Below are positions 53,615 through 62,311 of a DNA stretch of 64,000 bases, in pieces. A program made the translations under genes and the position numbers. The stretch is from Methanomassiliicoccaceae archaeon. GTDB taxonomy: Archaea; Thermoplasmatota; Thermoplasmata; Methanomassiliicoccales; Methanomethylophilaceae. Position 1 is the first letter of the stretch. Every line of letters begins with the position of its first letter. The notes beneath the pieces are model-generated. The model saw nothing but the letters and a program-made list of their open reading frames with translations. It made no database searches and was not told where the DNA came from. The stretch lies in the NCBI GenBank assembly GCA_003555025.1, contig PWHV01000035.1:1-64000 (forward strand), written 5' to 3'.

Positions 53615-53968
53615 TCACTTCTTGACGATCTCCGAATACATGTCGTAGGCTTCGAAGGCGTTCTTGGCCGCATCCTCGAAGGTCTCGCGGGGAGCGAGCG
53701 TCCTCTCGACGATCTGCTCCACCATTCGGGCTTCGCTGTGGGCGAAGCCCCTCTCCTTGAGGGAGCTCAGCGCCCGCATGTAGCGGTCGCCGAGCCTTAT
53801 GGTCAGCCCGTCACCCTCTTCAGCCGGTGCATCCCTTCGCATGTAGTTCCGGAGCGCGATGCGCATCAACTGCGAGCGGTTCGCGAACTCAGGGTTATCG
53901 TCCAAGAAGACGTCCATCAGATGGATGTCCTCCGGTTCCATCCTGAGCGTTATCCGTTCGCCGTCCAT
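53615..53968 (-). CDS. ribbon-helix-helix transcriptional regulator
   Basis: 117 residues. The N-terminal half (RITLRMEPEDIHLMDVFLDDNPEFANRSQLMRIALRNYM) is a ribbon-helix-helix DNA-binding domain; the rest (to residue 117) is helical and could bind a partner or ligand. ATG preceded by AGGTGATG. In haloarchaea the RHH proteins CdrS and CdrL lie next to FtsZ genes and control cell division, so a CdrS/CdrL-like role is suggested by the same neighbourhood here. A near-perfect palindrome in its promoter indicates autoregulation. Confidence 0.75.
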   Translation of the reverse strand: MDGERITLRMEPEDIHLMDVFLDDNPEFANRSQLMRIALRNYMRRDAPAEEGDGLTIRLGDRYMRALSSLKERGFAHSEARMVEQIVERTLAPRETFEDAAKNAFEAYDMYSEIVKK

Positions 53969-54016
53969 CCACATCACCTTTTCTTACGGTACAGAGCCCC
54001 CTTCTGCGGCTCTGAA

Positions 54017-54076
54017 TATGACATTTCAATATACACTATTTAAAAATTGTCATACATTGTAAGACATTGTATGACA
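54017..54076 (-). promoter_or_regulatory. promoter with 29-bp palindromic operator of the RHH/FtsZ-like operon
   Basis: At 54048-54076 the palindrome has arms TGTCATACA/TGTATGACA around ACATTGTA direct repeats; 24 of 29 positions match their reverse complement. A further half-site TATGACA lies at 54017-54023. The TATA core (TTTAAATA, minus strand near 54038-54046) is between the two, so bound protein would cover the promoter. Symmetry and spacing suit a dimer-of-dimers RHH regulator. Confidence 0.7.
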
Positions 54077-54228
54077 TGCCTCCAGCATCCCGGAGGAATA
54101 AATATTCATTCTGTTCCAGACTTAAAACAGTTTGCCCACCGTCATCAAGGCTGGTATGACGCCCCCGCTACGTAAATATCTAATAAAGAATTCCCGTTCT
54201 GCTTTCAGAACCCCCTAGAGGACCTCGT

Positions 54229-57096
54229 ATGGCAGCCCGTTTCAAAGATATAGAGGAGAAGTGGCAAAGGAGGTGGGAGGAGGCCGGCCTCCATCTCGCG
54301 GAGAGGGACTCCCGCCCCAAGTTCATGATAATCTTCGCCTATCCCGGCGTCACCGGCTACCTGCATGTGGGGCATATGAGGGGCTACACCTATGTGGACG
54401 CCATCGCCCGCTACAAGCGCATGGAGGGGCACAACGTGCTCTTCCCGGTAGGCACCCACGCCACTGGCAACGGCGCCATAAGCCTCGCCAACCGAGTCGC
54501 CGCCCGCGACCCGGACACCCTTGAATACCTTCTGCGCAACGGCTGCCCGCAGGACAGGATCGAGGACCTGGAGACCCCGGAGGGCGTGGTGGAGTTCTTC
54601 AACGACGTCTATGTCAACGATTATTGGAAGAGGTTCGGGTTCCTCGCCGATTGGAGGAGGTTCACCTCCTCCATCCGTCCCGACTACAGCCGCTTCATAC
54701 AGTGGCAGTTCCGCAAGCTGATGGAGAAGGGGCTGCTGGTGCAGAAACCGTATTACGCCCCCGCCTGCGTTGACTGCGGCCCGGTGGCCGTCGACCCTTC
54801 GGAGACCGACCTCTCCAAAGGCGGCGGCGCCGAGGTGAACGAGTACACGCTCCTCAAGTTCCGCTGCGGCGACGAGCTGCTGATCGCCGCCACCCTGAGG
54901 CCGGAGACCGTGTTCGGTCAGACCAACTTCTGGGTCAATCCCGATGTCGAGTATGCCAGGGTGAAGGTGGGCGAGGAGACATGGATAGTGTCCGCCCCCG
55001 CGGCACGGAAGCTCTCTTTCCAGATGGACGACGTCGAGGTCCTGGGCCAGGTCCGGGGGAAGGAACTTTTGGGGATGATGTGCCAGGCCCCTATGGTGGG
55101 GAGGGAGATACCGGTGCTTCCGGCGGGATTCTGCGACCCCGAGGTGGGTACGGGGTTGGTCACCTCGGTGCCGTCCGACGCCCCCGATGACCTGGTGGCG
55201 CTGCGTCAGCTGCAGGGCGATCCATCGTTGATGGAGTCCTACGGCCTCGACCCTTCCGTGGCGGACATCGAGGTAATCCCCATAATCGACATAGAGGGCT
55301 ACGGCCCCTGCGCCGCCGCGGACTCCGTGGACCGCGTGGGCATAACGGAGAGCGGCGACCCCCGACTGGTGGAGGCTAAGAAGCAGGTCTACAAGGACGG
55401 CCACCACCTGGGGCGCATGAACAAACTGTGCACAGGGTATGAAGGACTCAGGGTGGAGGAGGCGAAGGAGCGCATGCGCGACGACATGCTCGCCGCCGGC
55501 GAGGCCGAGCTCTTCCACGATCTCTCCGAGGAGGTGGTCTGCCGCTGCGGCGGACCGGTGATGATACGCCGTGTCGACGACCAGTGGTTCATCGATTACG
55601 CCGACCCGGACCTGACGGCCCGCACCAAGGCCCACTGCGAGGAAATGGGCATCTTCCCCGCCGAGTACCATCACAACGTCCAGGCGGTCCTGGACTGGTT
55701 CCGGGAGCGCGCCTGTGTGCGCAAGGGCAGCTGGCTCGGCACACGGTTCCCCTTCGATGAGGAGTGGATCATCGAGGCGATATCCGACTCCACCCTCTAT
55801 CCGGTGTATTACATAATATCCATGCATGCCAACGACGGCTCCCTTTCCCCCGAGCAGATGGGAGAGGATTTCTTCGACCACGTCATACTGGGCCGCGGCG
55901 ACGCCGCCGCGGTGTCCCGCAGCACCGGCGTTCCCGTTGAGCTGCTGGAGTCCATCAGGGAGGACATATCGTACTGGTACCCCTTGGACCTGAACCTGGG
56001 TGGAAAAGAGCATATGACGGTGCACTTCCCGGCGTTCCTGTTCAACCACCAGGCGGTGATGCCCGAGGACAAGCTCCCCCGCGGCATCTTCGTGAATTGG
56101 TACATAACCGGCAAGAAGGGCAAGATATCGAAGTCCAAAGGCGGAGCGCAGCCCATACCCGGCGCGGCGGAGAAGTTCGGCGTTGACGCGCTGCGCCTGT
56201 ATTACGCTCACGTCGCCTCCCCCTTCCAGGACGTGGAGTGGGACGAGGACATAGTGACCTCCTACCGCCACAGGACGGAGAGGACGATGAGGATGATGGA
56301 GGAGCTGCATTCCCTCGATGGCGAGGACGAGGGAAGCGTCGACGCCTGGATGCTGTCACGCATGTCGCGTCACGTGGCCGAGGCAGGGGGGCATATGGAG
56401 TCGTACGACCTCCGGCAGATGGCCAACGTCGTCTACTTCGACATCCCCAACGACATCCGCTGGTACCTGCGCCGCGGCGGCCGCTGCCGCCGCACCGCCC
56501 GCAAGGCCCTCGACGCCTGGTTGCGGATGACCTGCCCGATCACACCTCACATCGCCGAGGAGGCCTGGGAGTCGCTGGGCGGCGAGGGTCTGCTCTCCTC
56601 CGCCGAGTACCCCGCCGCCGAAGGCACGGACCCCTCGAGCGAGCTCGGCGAGAGCTATCTGCGCGATGTGCTCGAGGACGTTAACGAGATAGTCCGCGTC
56701 ACTGGCATGAAGGCCCGCTCCCTGCATCTCTACACCGCCCCGGAATGGAAGAACCTGGTGCAGTCGATGGCGGTGGAGATGGCCCGCGCCGGCGAGCTGA
56801 GCGTGCCCGCCCTCACCAAGAGGGCGATGCAGGACGAGAGGGTGCGCCGCAACGGCAAGGCCGCCTCGGAGTTCGCCAAGAAGGTCGCTCAGGACACCGC
56901 CCGCCGTTCCGCCGCGGAGCTGGAGAGGCTGTCCGCCCCCATCGACGAGCTGACCCTCCTGCAGGACGCCAAAGGATTCCTGGAATCGGAGCTGGGCGTG
57001 GCAATCGAGTTGCACGACGCCGCCGACCCCCGACACGACCCGCAGGGCAAGGCCAAAGCGGCCATGCCCTTGCGGCCGGCCATGCTGCTGGAGTGA
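54229..57096 (+). CDS. leuS: leucyl-tRNA synthetase
   Basis: Class I aminoacyl-tRNA synthetase, 955 residues, archaeal type. Seen: YLHVGHMRGYT (HIGH motif, about 45-55), the large CP1 editing insertion with a zinc-like VDCGPVAV and PAGFCDPEVGTGLVTSVPSDAPDD (editing active site), KISKSKGG (KMSKS motif, about 634), and the archaeal C-terminal extension. A TATA-like element near 54174-54185 is about 45 bases before the ATG. The region opposite has only antisense open frames. Firm call. Confidence 0.97.
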   Translation: MAARFKDIEEKWQRRWEEAGLHLAERDSRPKFMIIFAYPGVTGYLHVGHMRGYTYVDAIARYKRMEGHNVLFPVGTHATGNGAISLANRVAARDPDTLEYLLRNGCPQDRIEDLETPEGVVEFFNDVYVNDYWKRFGFLADWRRFTSSIRPDYSRFIQWQFRKLMEKGLLVQKPYYAPACVDCGPVAVDPSETDLSKGGGAEVNEYTLLKFRCGDELLIAATLRPETVFGQTNFWVNPDVEYARVKVGEETWIVSAPAARKLSFQMDDVEVLGQVRGKELLGMMCQAPMVGREIPVLPAGFCDPEVGTGLVTSVPSDAPDDLVALRQLQGDPSLMESYGLDPSVADIEVIPIIDIEGYGPCAAADSVDRVGITESGDPRLVEAKKQVYKDGHHLGRMNKLCTGYEGLRVEEAKERMRDDMLAAGEAELFHDLSEEVVCRCGGPVMIRRVDDQWFIDYADPDLTARTKAHCEEMGIFPAEYHHNVQAVLDWFRERACVRKGSWLGTRFPFDEEWIIEAISDSTLYPVYYIISMHANDGSLSPEQMGEDFFDHVILGRGDAAAVSRSTGVPVELLESIREDISYWYPLDLNLGGKEHMTVHFPAFLFNHQAVMPEDKLPRGIFVNWYITGKKGKISKSKGGAQPIPGAAEKFGVDALRLYYAHVASPFQDVEWDEDIVTSYRHRTERTMRMMEELHSLDGEDEGSVDAWMLSRMSRHVAEAGGHMESYDLRQMANVVYFDIPNDIRWYLRRGGRCRRTARKALDAWLRMTCPITPHIAEEAWESLGGEGLLSSAEYPAAEGTDPSSELGESYLRDVLEDVNEIVRVTGMKARSLHLYTAPEWKNLVQSMAVEMARAGELSVPALTKRAMQDERVRRNGKAASEFAKKVAQDTARRSAAELERLSAPIDELTLLQDAKGFLESELGVAIELHDAADPRHDPQGKAKAAMPLRPAMLLE

Positions 57097-57097
57097 G

Positions 57098-57643
57098 TCA
57101 ATCCCGCCAACGGCGGTAGAGGGAATGCTCTATTTCCAGCTGGTCGAGCATGCGGCCGACCACGAAATCCACCAGATCGCCCAGCTCGATGGGCCGGTGG
57201 TAGAACGCCGGGCTGGCGTCCAGCACCGTGACGCCGGCGCGGGCGAGCCGCAGCTCGTTCTCGAGCATGAACTGGCTCTTAGGGGTCTCGCGGGGCACGA
57301 TCACCAGCTTGCGCCCCTCCTTCAACGCCACAGATGCCACCCGGGTGATCAAGGTGTCAGCGATGCCCTGGGACATCTTGGCCACGGTGGACATACTGCA
57401 CGGTACGATGAACACCGCGTCGACGCGGTTGCTCCCCGAGGCCACCGGGGCGCCGAGCTCGTCATCCTCATGGACGTGATCGGCCAGCGCCTTGACCTCC
57501 TCGTATTCGATGCCGCATTCATACTCCATGATCTCCTTGGCAGTGGGAGACATCACGAGGGTCTTCTCGCCCGGGAGCTCCTGTAGCAGTCTCAGGCCGT
57601 ACACGCTGCCGGAAGCGCCGCTTATGCAGACAATGAATCTCAC
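57098..57643 (-). CDS. ubiX: flavin prenyltransferase
   Basis: Makes prenylated FMN for UbiD-type decarboxylases. Seen: RFIVCISGASGSVYGLRLLQEL (FMN loop), PCSMSTVAKMSQGIADTLITRVA, LVIVPRETPKS and SPAFYHRPIELGDLVDFVVGRMLDQL, all UbiX signature blocks. 181 residues from GTG, which lies about 26 bases from a TATA core on the minus strand (GATTAAG near 57667), implying a leaderless GTG; a longer frame begins 29 codons earlier. No ubiD nearby. Confidence 0.93.
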   Translation of the reverse strand: MRFIVCISGASGSVYGLRLLQELPGEKTLVMSPTAKEIMEYECGIEYEEVKALADHVHEDDELGAPVASGSNRVDAVFIVPCSMSTVAKMSQGIADTLITRVASVALKEGRKLVIVPRETPKSQFMLENELRLARAGVTVLDASPAFYHRPIELGDLVDFVVGRMLDQLEIEHSLYRRWRD

Positions 57644-57714
57644 GAGGTTAACTATCGGCGTGCATAGATTAAGTTTCTGGTGATTGTCCACAATCCGTCG
57701 GGCCGGCATAATCC

Positions 57715-57723
57715 TTTTATATA
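57715..57723 (+). promoter_or_regulatory. promoter of the S19e-L39e-L31e-eIF6 operon
   Basis: TTTTATATA, a strong TATA core, lies about 75 bases before the S19e ATG, giving a leader of about 50 bases that contains GAGGTTG before the start. Confidence 0.6.
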
Positions 57724-57796
57724 GGTGCAATATTCACACAACATAGCAATACTCCCTGACGCCTTAGTTCGGGTACTGTTGATAGAGGTTGAATAT

Positions 57797-58225
57797 ATGG
57801 TCACCGTCTATGATGTCCCTCCTGAGAAACTGATACTCAAGACCGCCGAGAAGCTCAAAGGAATAGATTCCATCGAACCTCCGGAGTGGTCGGAGTTCGT
57901 CAAGACAGGAAGGCACACTGAAAAATCCCCCACCCAGGACGACTGGTGGTACACCAGGGCGGCCTCGGTCCTGAGGAAGATCTACATGAAGGGCCCGATG
58001 GGCTCCTCCCGACTGTCCGAGGAGTACGGCGGGTTCGCCGACCGGGGCGCCAAACCCAACAAGGCCGTGAAGGGGAGCCGCAACATCGCCAGGAAATGCC
58101 TCATCCAGCTGGAGGCCGCCGGCCTGCTCAGGCCGGTGGAGAAGGGTGGGAGGGGTATAAGCCCGCAGGGCATGTCCCTGCTCGACAATGCGGCCAAAGA
58201 GGTCTTCGAAGAGCTGAACGCCTAA
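57797..58225 (+). CDS. rps19e: 30S ribosomal protein S19e
   Basis: Archaeal/eukaryotic-type ribosomal protein of 142 residues. Seen: VYDVPPEKLILKTAEKLK, PEWSEFVKTGRHTEKSPTQDDWWYTRAASVLRKIYMKGPMG, a near-consensus S19e core, and NIARKCLIQLEAAGLL. The ATG with GAGGTTG upstream gives the standard N terminus. Begins an operon ending in eIF6. Confidence 0.96.
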   Translation: MVTVYDVPPEKLILKTAEKLKGIDSIEPPEWSEFVKTGRHTEKSPTQDDWWYTRAASVLRKIYMKGPMGSSRLSEEYGGFADRGAKPNKAVKGSRNIARKCLIQLEAAGLLRPVEKGGRGISPQGMSLLDNAAKEVFEELNA

Positions 58226-58236
58226 AGGTGATGAGC

Positions 58237-58566
58237 ATGGATGACTCCGAGATTGAAGCCATAAGGCAGAGAAAGGTAGCCGAGATGCAGAAGCAGCAGC
58301 AGCAAGGCGCCCAGGCCGAGGAAGCGGCCCAGCAGAGGGAGCAACAGAAGCAGTCCATCCTACGGCAGTTGCTCACCGTCGACGCCCGCGATAGGCTGGC
58401 GAATCTGCGCATGGCCTATCCCGACATCGCCGAATCCGTGGAGTACCAGCTGATACAGCTGTCCCAGAGCGGCCGCCTTCAGGGCCAGATCAACGATGAT
58501 ATGCTTCGTGACATACTCAAACAGATGACCCCCCAGCAGCGGGATATCAAGATCGAGAGGAAATGA
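58237..58566 (+). CDS. PDCD5/TFAR19-family DNA-binding protein
   Basis: 109-residue protein of the archaeal PDCD5 family. Seen: [61 protein letters not shown] and [20 protein letters not shown], the conserved family core. It binds DNA and may chaperone; its exact role in archaea is unclear. The ATG seven bases after AAAGGTGATGAGC is preferred over one two codons earlier. Normal partner of S19e in archaeal clusters. Confidence 0.93.
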   Translation: MDDSEIEAIRQRKVAEMQKQQQQGAQAEEAAQQREQQKQSILRQLLTVDARDRLANLRMAYPDIAESVEYQLIQLSQSGRLQGQINDDMLRDILKQMTPQQRDIKIERK

Positions 58567-58567
58567 T

Positions 58568-58723
58568 ATGACAAGGAACAAGCCGCCTGCCATGAAGGCC
58601 AGGTTGAAGAAGGCAGGCAATCAGAACCGCAGAGTGCCCGCCTGGGTCATGATTCGTACCAACAGGAATTTCCTGCGCCACCCCAAGAGGAGAAGCTGGC
58701 GTATGACCAACCTCAAGGAGTGA
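58568..58723 (+). CDS. rpl39e: 50S ribosomal protein L39e
   Basis: 51 residues, highly basic: [20 protein letters not shown], then [15 protein letters not shown], then [16 protein letters not shown]. This is the exact L39e pattern. It starts one base after the PDCD5 stop. Small basic protein of the exit tunnel of the large subunit. Confidence 0.96.
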   Translation: MTRNKPPAMKARLKKAGNQNRRVPAWVMIRTNRNFLRHPKRRSWRMTNLKE

Positions 58724-58731
58724 GTATTCAG

Positions 58732-58998
58732 ATGGAAGACAACGAGAGGATAATGAACATACCCCTCAGGGACACCAAGACTGTTCCCCGCAGCAAAAGG
58801 GCCAATCGCGCCATCAAGGAGATAAGGGAGCACGTGGCCCGCCACATGAAGGTGGAGGACGATGAGCTCATCTGGATAGACACCGCGCTCAACGAGAGGA
58901 TATGGTCACGGGGCATCCAGAAGCCCCCCTCGAAGGTCACCGTGAAGGCCATCCGCTTCGAGGACGGTCTCGTCGAGGTCTCCTTGGCGGGAGAGTGA
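58732..58998 (+). CDS. rpl31e: 50S ribosomal protein L31e
   Basis: 88 residues: RIMNIPLRDTKTVPRSKRANRAIKEIREHVARHMKVEDDELIWIDTALNERIWSRGIQKPP is the L31e core, with the expected C-terminal VTVKAIRFEDGLVEVSL. Starts eight bases after L39e. Large-subunit protein near the exit tunnel. Confidence 0.97.
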   Translation: MEDNERIMNIPLRDTKTVPRSKRANRAIKEIREHVARHMKVEDDELIWIDTALNERIWSRGIQKPPSKVTVKAIRFEDGLVEVSLAGE

Positions 58999-59011
58999 GG
59001 TCTTCTCCGCC

Positions 59012-59671
59012 ATGTTGAAACTCTCCAGCTATGGGGGGAACCCATACCTGGGCGTCTATTGCGTCTCCAACGACAGCCTGGCGCTGATGCCTTCTGACGC
59101 CCATCCGTCGCTGGTGGAGGACAGCGGTCAGGCGCTGGGGGCAGAGACGGTCAAGCTGACCATGTCCTCCTGCCACATTCTGGGCTCCCTGGTGGCGATG
59201 AACTCCAACGGCATAGTGGTCACCAACCAGGCCGAGTCCGCCGAGATCCGGAAGCTGGAGGAGCACCTGCCGGTCTTGAAGTTGGAGGACCGCCTCAACG
59301 CCGCCGGCAACAACATACTCATCAATGACCACGGCGCGGTGGTGAACCGCAACTTCCGCCCCGGCACCATCGAGGCGTTGGAGGACTTCTTAGGTTTGGA
59401 ATGCGTCCGCCTCAGGGTCGCGGGCATGGACACCGTGGGCTCGGTGTGCAGGGTCACCAACAAGGGCGGCATATGCCACCCCAAGGCCTCCGAGAGGGAG
59501 GTGTCCGTGCTGTCCGAGGCCCTGAACGTCGATTTCTCCCCCATAACCCTGAACTACGGTTCAGCGAGGGTCGGCGCATGCATAGTGGCCAATTCCCACG
59601 GGGCGCTCGTAGGTGAAACGAGCACGCCCATAGAGCTGGGCCGGCTCGAGGACGCGCTGCATCTTTTCTGA
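59012..59671 (+). CDS. eif6: translation initiation factor aIF6
   Basis: Anti-association factor that binds the large ribosomal subunit. Seen: SYGGNPYLGVYCVSNDSLALMP, and repeated beta/alpha blades with NGIVVTN, NNILINDHGAVVN, VTNKGGICHPKAS and IVANSHGALVGETSTPIEL, the five-fold pseudo-symmetry of IF6. 219 residues is normal. Last gene of the ribosomal operon. In many archaea L18a (LX), prefoldin alpha and ftsY follow; here a convergent hydrolase gene replaces them. Confidence 0.97.
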   Translation: MLKLSSYGGNPYLGVYCVSNDSLALMPSDAHPSLVEDSGQALGAETVKLTMSSCHILGSLVAMNSNGIVVTNQAESAEIRKLEEHLPVLKLEDRLNAAGNNILINDHGAVVNRNFRPGTIEALEDFLGLECVRLRVAGMDTVGSVCRVTNKGGICHPKASEREVSVLSEALNVDFSPITLNYGSARVGACIVANSHGALVGETSTPIELGRLEDALHLF

Positions 59672-59684
59672 TGGCCGCGTTCGT

Positions 59685-60323
59685 TCACATGGAGAATATC
59701 CAGTACTCCATGGCCTCGATCATGTCGTCGCGGGTGAAATCGATCTCGTTCCCCACTCGATAAATGAGCTCCTCCGGTATCCCCGCGAGGAATGTCTCCA
59801 CATTGTCCAGGACCAGGCCTAGGCCGCTTATGCGGTAATGCATCGGCACCACTATCCTCGGTCTGATGCGGTCGATTATGTCCTTGGCCTCGTTGGAGTT
59901 TATGGTGGTCACTCCTCCTATCGGTATGAATAGAACATCGATCTCACCGATTTTTTCCATGATCTCATCGCTCAGGGTATGGCCTAAATCTCCTAGATGG
60001 CAAAAGACTGTGTCATCAAGTTGGAAACGGTACACGATGTTCGTTCCGCGCTTCGTCCCCTCCGAATCATCGTGATAGGTCTTATGCCCGTCCACCTGAA
60101 GGCCGTTGACGCAGAACGAGCCCTCTTTGAATGAAAGCTCGGCGTGGTCGCCCTTGATGACCCTGACCGCGTTATGGTCGTAGTGGTCATGGCTGATTAG
60201 CACCACATCAGCCTTCAGCCTAGGAGGCCTGATGCCTATGGATTTGCCGTCGTGAGGGTCGGTTACCACGGTCAGCCCGTTCCGCACTTCGAAACAGGAT
60301 TGACCATGCCATTTGATTCTCAG
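59685..60323 (-). CDS. UlaG-like metallo-beta-lactamase fold hydrolase
   Basis: Zn-dependent hydrolase of about 212 residues. Seen: LRIKWHGQSCFEV at the N terminus, the metal motif LISHDHYDHNAV, CHLGDLGHTL and PMHYR, all UlaG/RNase Z-related features of archaeal MBL proteins. The family N terminus is only completed if translation starts at CTG (or just before it), preceded by AGGTGGTC; the first ATG/GTG lies about 12 codons later and would remove the WHGQSCF core. Substrate unknown. Confidence 0.8.
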   Translation of the reverse strand: MRIKWHGQSCFEVRNGLTVVTDPHDGKSIGIRPPRLKADVVLISHDHYDHNAVRVIKGDHAELSFKEGSFCVNGLQVDGHKTYHDDSEGTKRGTNIVYRFQLDDTVFCHLGDLGHTLSDEIMEKIGEIDVLFIPIGGVTTINSNEAKDIIDRIRPRIVVPMHYRISGLGLVLDNVETFLAGIPEELIYRVGNEIDFTRDDMIEAMEYWIFSM

Positions 60324-60451
60324 TTGACCACCTGCAAGTTATCAACTCATCTGTTAAGCTATACTCATCAATTAAACCTTCGTTCCTTTTCTCAACCTAC
60401 CGATGCTGGCCAAAATACATTAATACGGACACGTCTACTTTCTGGGAGCAC

Positions 60452-61579
60452 ATGAAGAAGACTCTAATCCTCGCGGTGGACCGGGACGACGATTTCGGTA
60501 AGAAGGCCGACATCGGCAGCCCGGCGGTGGGAAGGGACGCCAACGAGAAGGCAGCTCTGTCCCTGGCCTTGGTCGATCCCGAGGATTCCGACGTCAACAC
60601 CATACTCGCCGCCCTCAGCATGTACGATGAGATGAAAGCGGACGGTTATGATGTGGAGATTGCGCTCATCTGCGGCGACCCCAAAGTGGGATACCGTTCC
60701 GACAGCATCATCTCTCAAGAGCTGGAATACGTTCTGGACACCGTCAAGCCCGACCGGGTCATCCTGGTGAGCGATGGCGCCGAGGACGAGTACATATACC
60801 CTATAGTATCCTCGAGGGCGAAGATAGACTCGGTGCGCAGGGTCTTCGTCAAACAGGCCCCTGGGGTGGAGGGCGCCCTGTACATATTAATGAAGATGTT
60901 GCAGGACGATGACAAGCGCAAGAGGTTCGTCACGCCCTTCGGCATAGTGCTGATTGTACTGGGCGTCTTCGCCGTGATACCGGACTTCTACAACCTGATA
61001 AGCACAGGCAACATCGGCCACATAACGGGCATGATGGGCGGCGTGCTGCTTCTCGTTCTAGGGGTCTATTCCTTGAGCTACGCCTACAAGATGCTTCCAC
61101 GTTTGCGGCGGTGGTACGCCGTATTGCGGAACTCCATACGCCGCGGCAACCAGAGGATACCGTTCACCATAACGGCCATCGTGCTCTTCATCTCCGGCCT
61201 GGTCATCGGCATACGGGCGGCCTTGGACGTCCCGGAGGCGAGCACCCTCTATCAGCTCATACTTTTCAGCACCACTGTGATATGGATGTGGATATTCGCC
61301 TTACTCTGTTATGAAGGAGGCAAGTTCATCGACCTCTATCTGGAGCAGAGGCGGATCAGGCATAGCTTCCTGATCGCCGCCCTCACCCTCTTTGCGCTGG
61401 CCTTCATCCTCCAGGGCATGCTGGACATATTCGCGCTCGGCCTCGGCTTCACGCCCACGAACGAGATCATAATCGTCATGGAACTGATGCTGGGGTTCAC
61501 CTTCGCCGTCATCGCTGGAATCCTCCAGTCCGCGTTCAACAACATCATCGAGAAGCATTCCGTCACCATGGGGACATGA
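60452..61579 (+). CDS. DUF373 membrane protein
   Basis: 375 residues. N-terminal soluble part (about 1-170): LILAVDRDDDFGKKADIGSPAVGRDANEKAALSLALVDPEDSDVNTILAAL and VILVSDGAEDEYIYPIV, the DUF373 signature; then six or so membrane helices (about 170-365). A TATA-like ACATTAATACG is about 26-30 bases upstream, consistent with a leaderless ATG. Family is archaeal and of unknown function. Followed by mptE after 9 bases. Confidence 0.88.
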   Translation: MKKTLILAVDRDDDFGKKADIGSPAVGRDANEKAALSLALVDPEDSDVNTILAALSMYDEMKADGYDVEIALICGDPKVGYRSDSIISQELEYVLDTVKPDRVILVSDGAEDEYIYPIVSSRAKIDSVRRVFVKQAPGVEGALYILMKMLQDDDKRKRFVTPFGIVLIVLGVFAVIPDFYNLISTGNIGHITGMMGGVLLLVLGVYSLSYAYKMLPRLRRWYAVLRNSIRRGNQRIPFTITAIVLFISGLVIGIRAALDVPEASTLYQLILFSTTVIWMWIFALLCYEGGKFIDLYLEQRRIRHSFLIAALTLFALAFILQGMLDIFALGLGFTPTNEIIIVMELMLGFTFAVIAGILQSAFNNIIEKHSVTMGT

Positions 61580-61588
61580 GGGGCAGCC

Positions 61589-62245
61589 ATGGATTTCAAG
61601 CAATGGGAACCGGTATATGCCAGGATAATAGAGGAGATGGGGTATTCACGGACCCAGGACGAGGCCTCTGCCCGACTGCTACGCCAACTTGCGGCCAACA
61701 AAGAGCTTATGGACCCCGATGAGCTGAGGCCGTTGATGGCCGACGGCGTCACGGTGGTGGGGGCCGCGGCGACGCCGGAGGGCCTTCAGGATGCGGATGG
61801 GACGCTTATATGCGCCGGCTCTGCCGCAAGCATAATGAGGGATGCGGACCGGACGCCTCATCTGCTGGTGACCGACCTCGATGGCGATGTTGAGGACCAG
61901 GCGGAGCTATGCCGCCGCGGGTCGATCGCGGTCATCCACGCCCACGGTGACAACCATCAGCTCATACAGGACCACATCGCCCTCTTCAAGGGGCCGATGG
62001 TGATAACCACCCAATCCCGCCCTGACATGCTCGTCGAGAACTTCGGTGGGTTCACTGACGGGGACCGCGCCGTCTGCATGGCCAGACACATGGGGGCGAA
62101 AACGGTCTCCCTCATAGGTTTCGACTTCGACCGGCCGCTGGTGAGGGAGGATGAGGACGAGGCCACCAAAAGGAGAAAGATCGAATGGGCGCGCAGGATC
62201 ATACTGGACATGAACCCTCCTGGAGTAAAGCTCGTGTTTCGTTAG
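61589..62245 (+). CDS. mptE: 6-hydroxymethylpterin diphosphokinase, MptE-type
   Basis: Adds diphosphate to hydroxymethyl-7,8-dihydropterin on the way to tetrahydromethanopterin. Seen: VVGAAATPEGLQDADGTLICAGSAAS, LLVTDLDGD, IHAHGDNHQLIQDHI and LIGFDFDRPLVRE, the MptE/DUF115 motif set including the Asp/His metal residues. 218 residues. ATG preceded by GAGGGGCAGCC. Probably co-transcribed with the DUF373 gene. Confidence 0.9.
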   Translation: MDFKQWEPVYARIIEEMGYSRTQDEASARLLRQLAANKELMDPDELRPLMADGVTVVGAAATPEGLQDADGTLICAGSAASIMRDADRTPHLLVTDLDGDVEDQAELCRRGSIAVIHAHGDNHQLIQDHIALFKGPMVITTQSRPDMLVENFGGFTDGDRAVCMARHMGAKTVSLIGFDFDRPLVREDEDEATKRRKIEWARRIILDMNPPGVKLVFR

Positions 62246-62311
62246 TCGGCGGTCGTTCCGGGCGACAATATATTAGAATGCAGCGCATACGGTAACAGGA
62301 GGGCTAGACCT

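Noticed and set aside
54205-56310. 701-codon antisense frame opposite leuS
   Set aside because: GC-rich third positions create long shadows; the sense strand is an unambiguous leucyl-tRNA synthetase.
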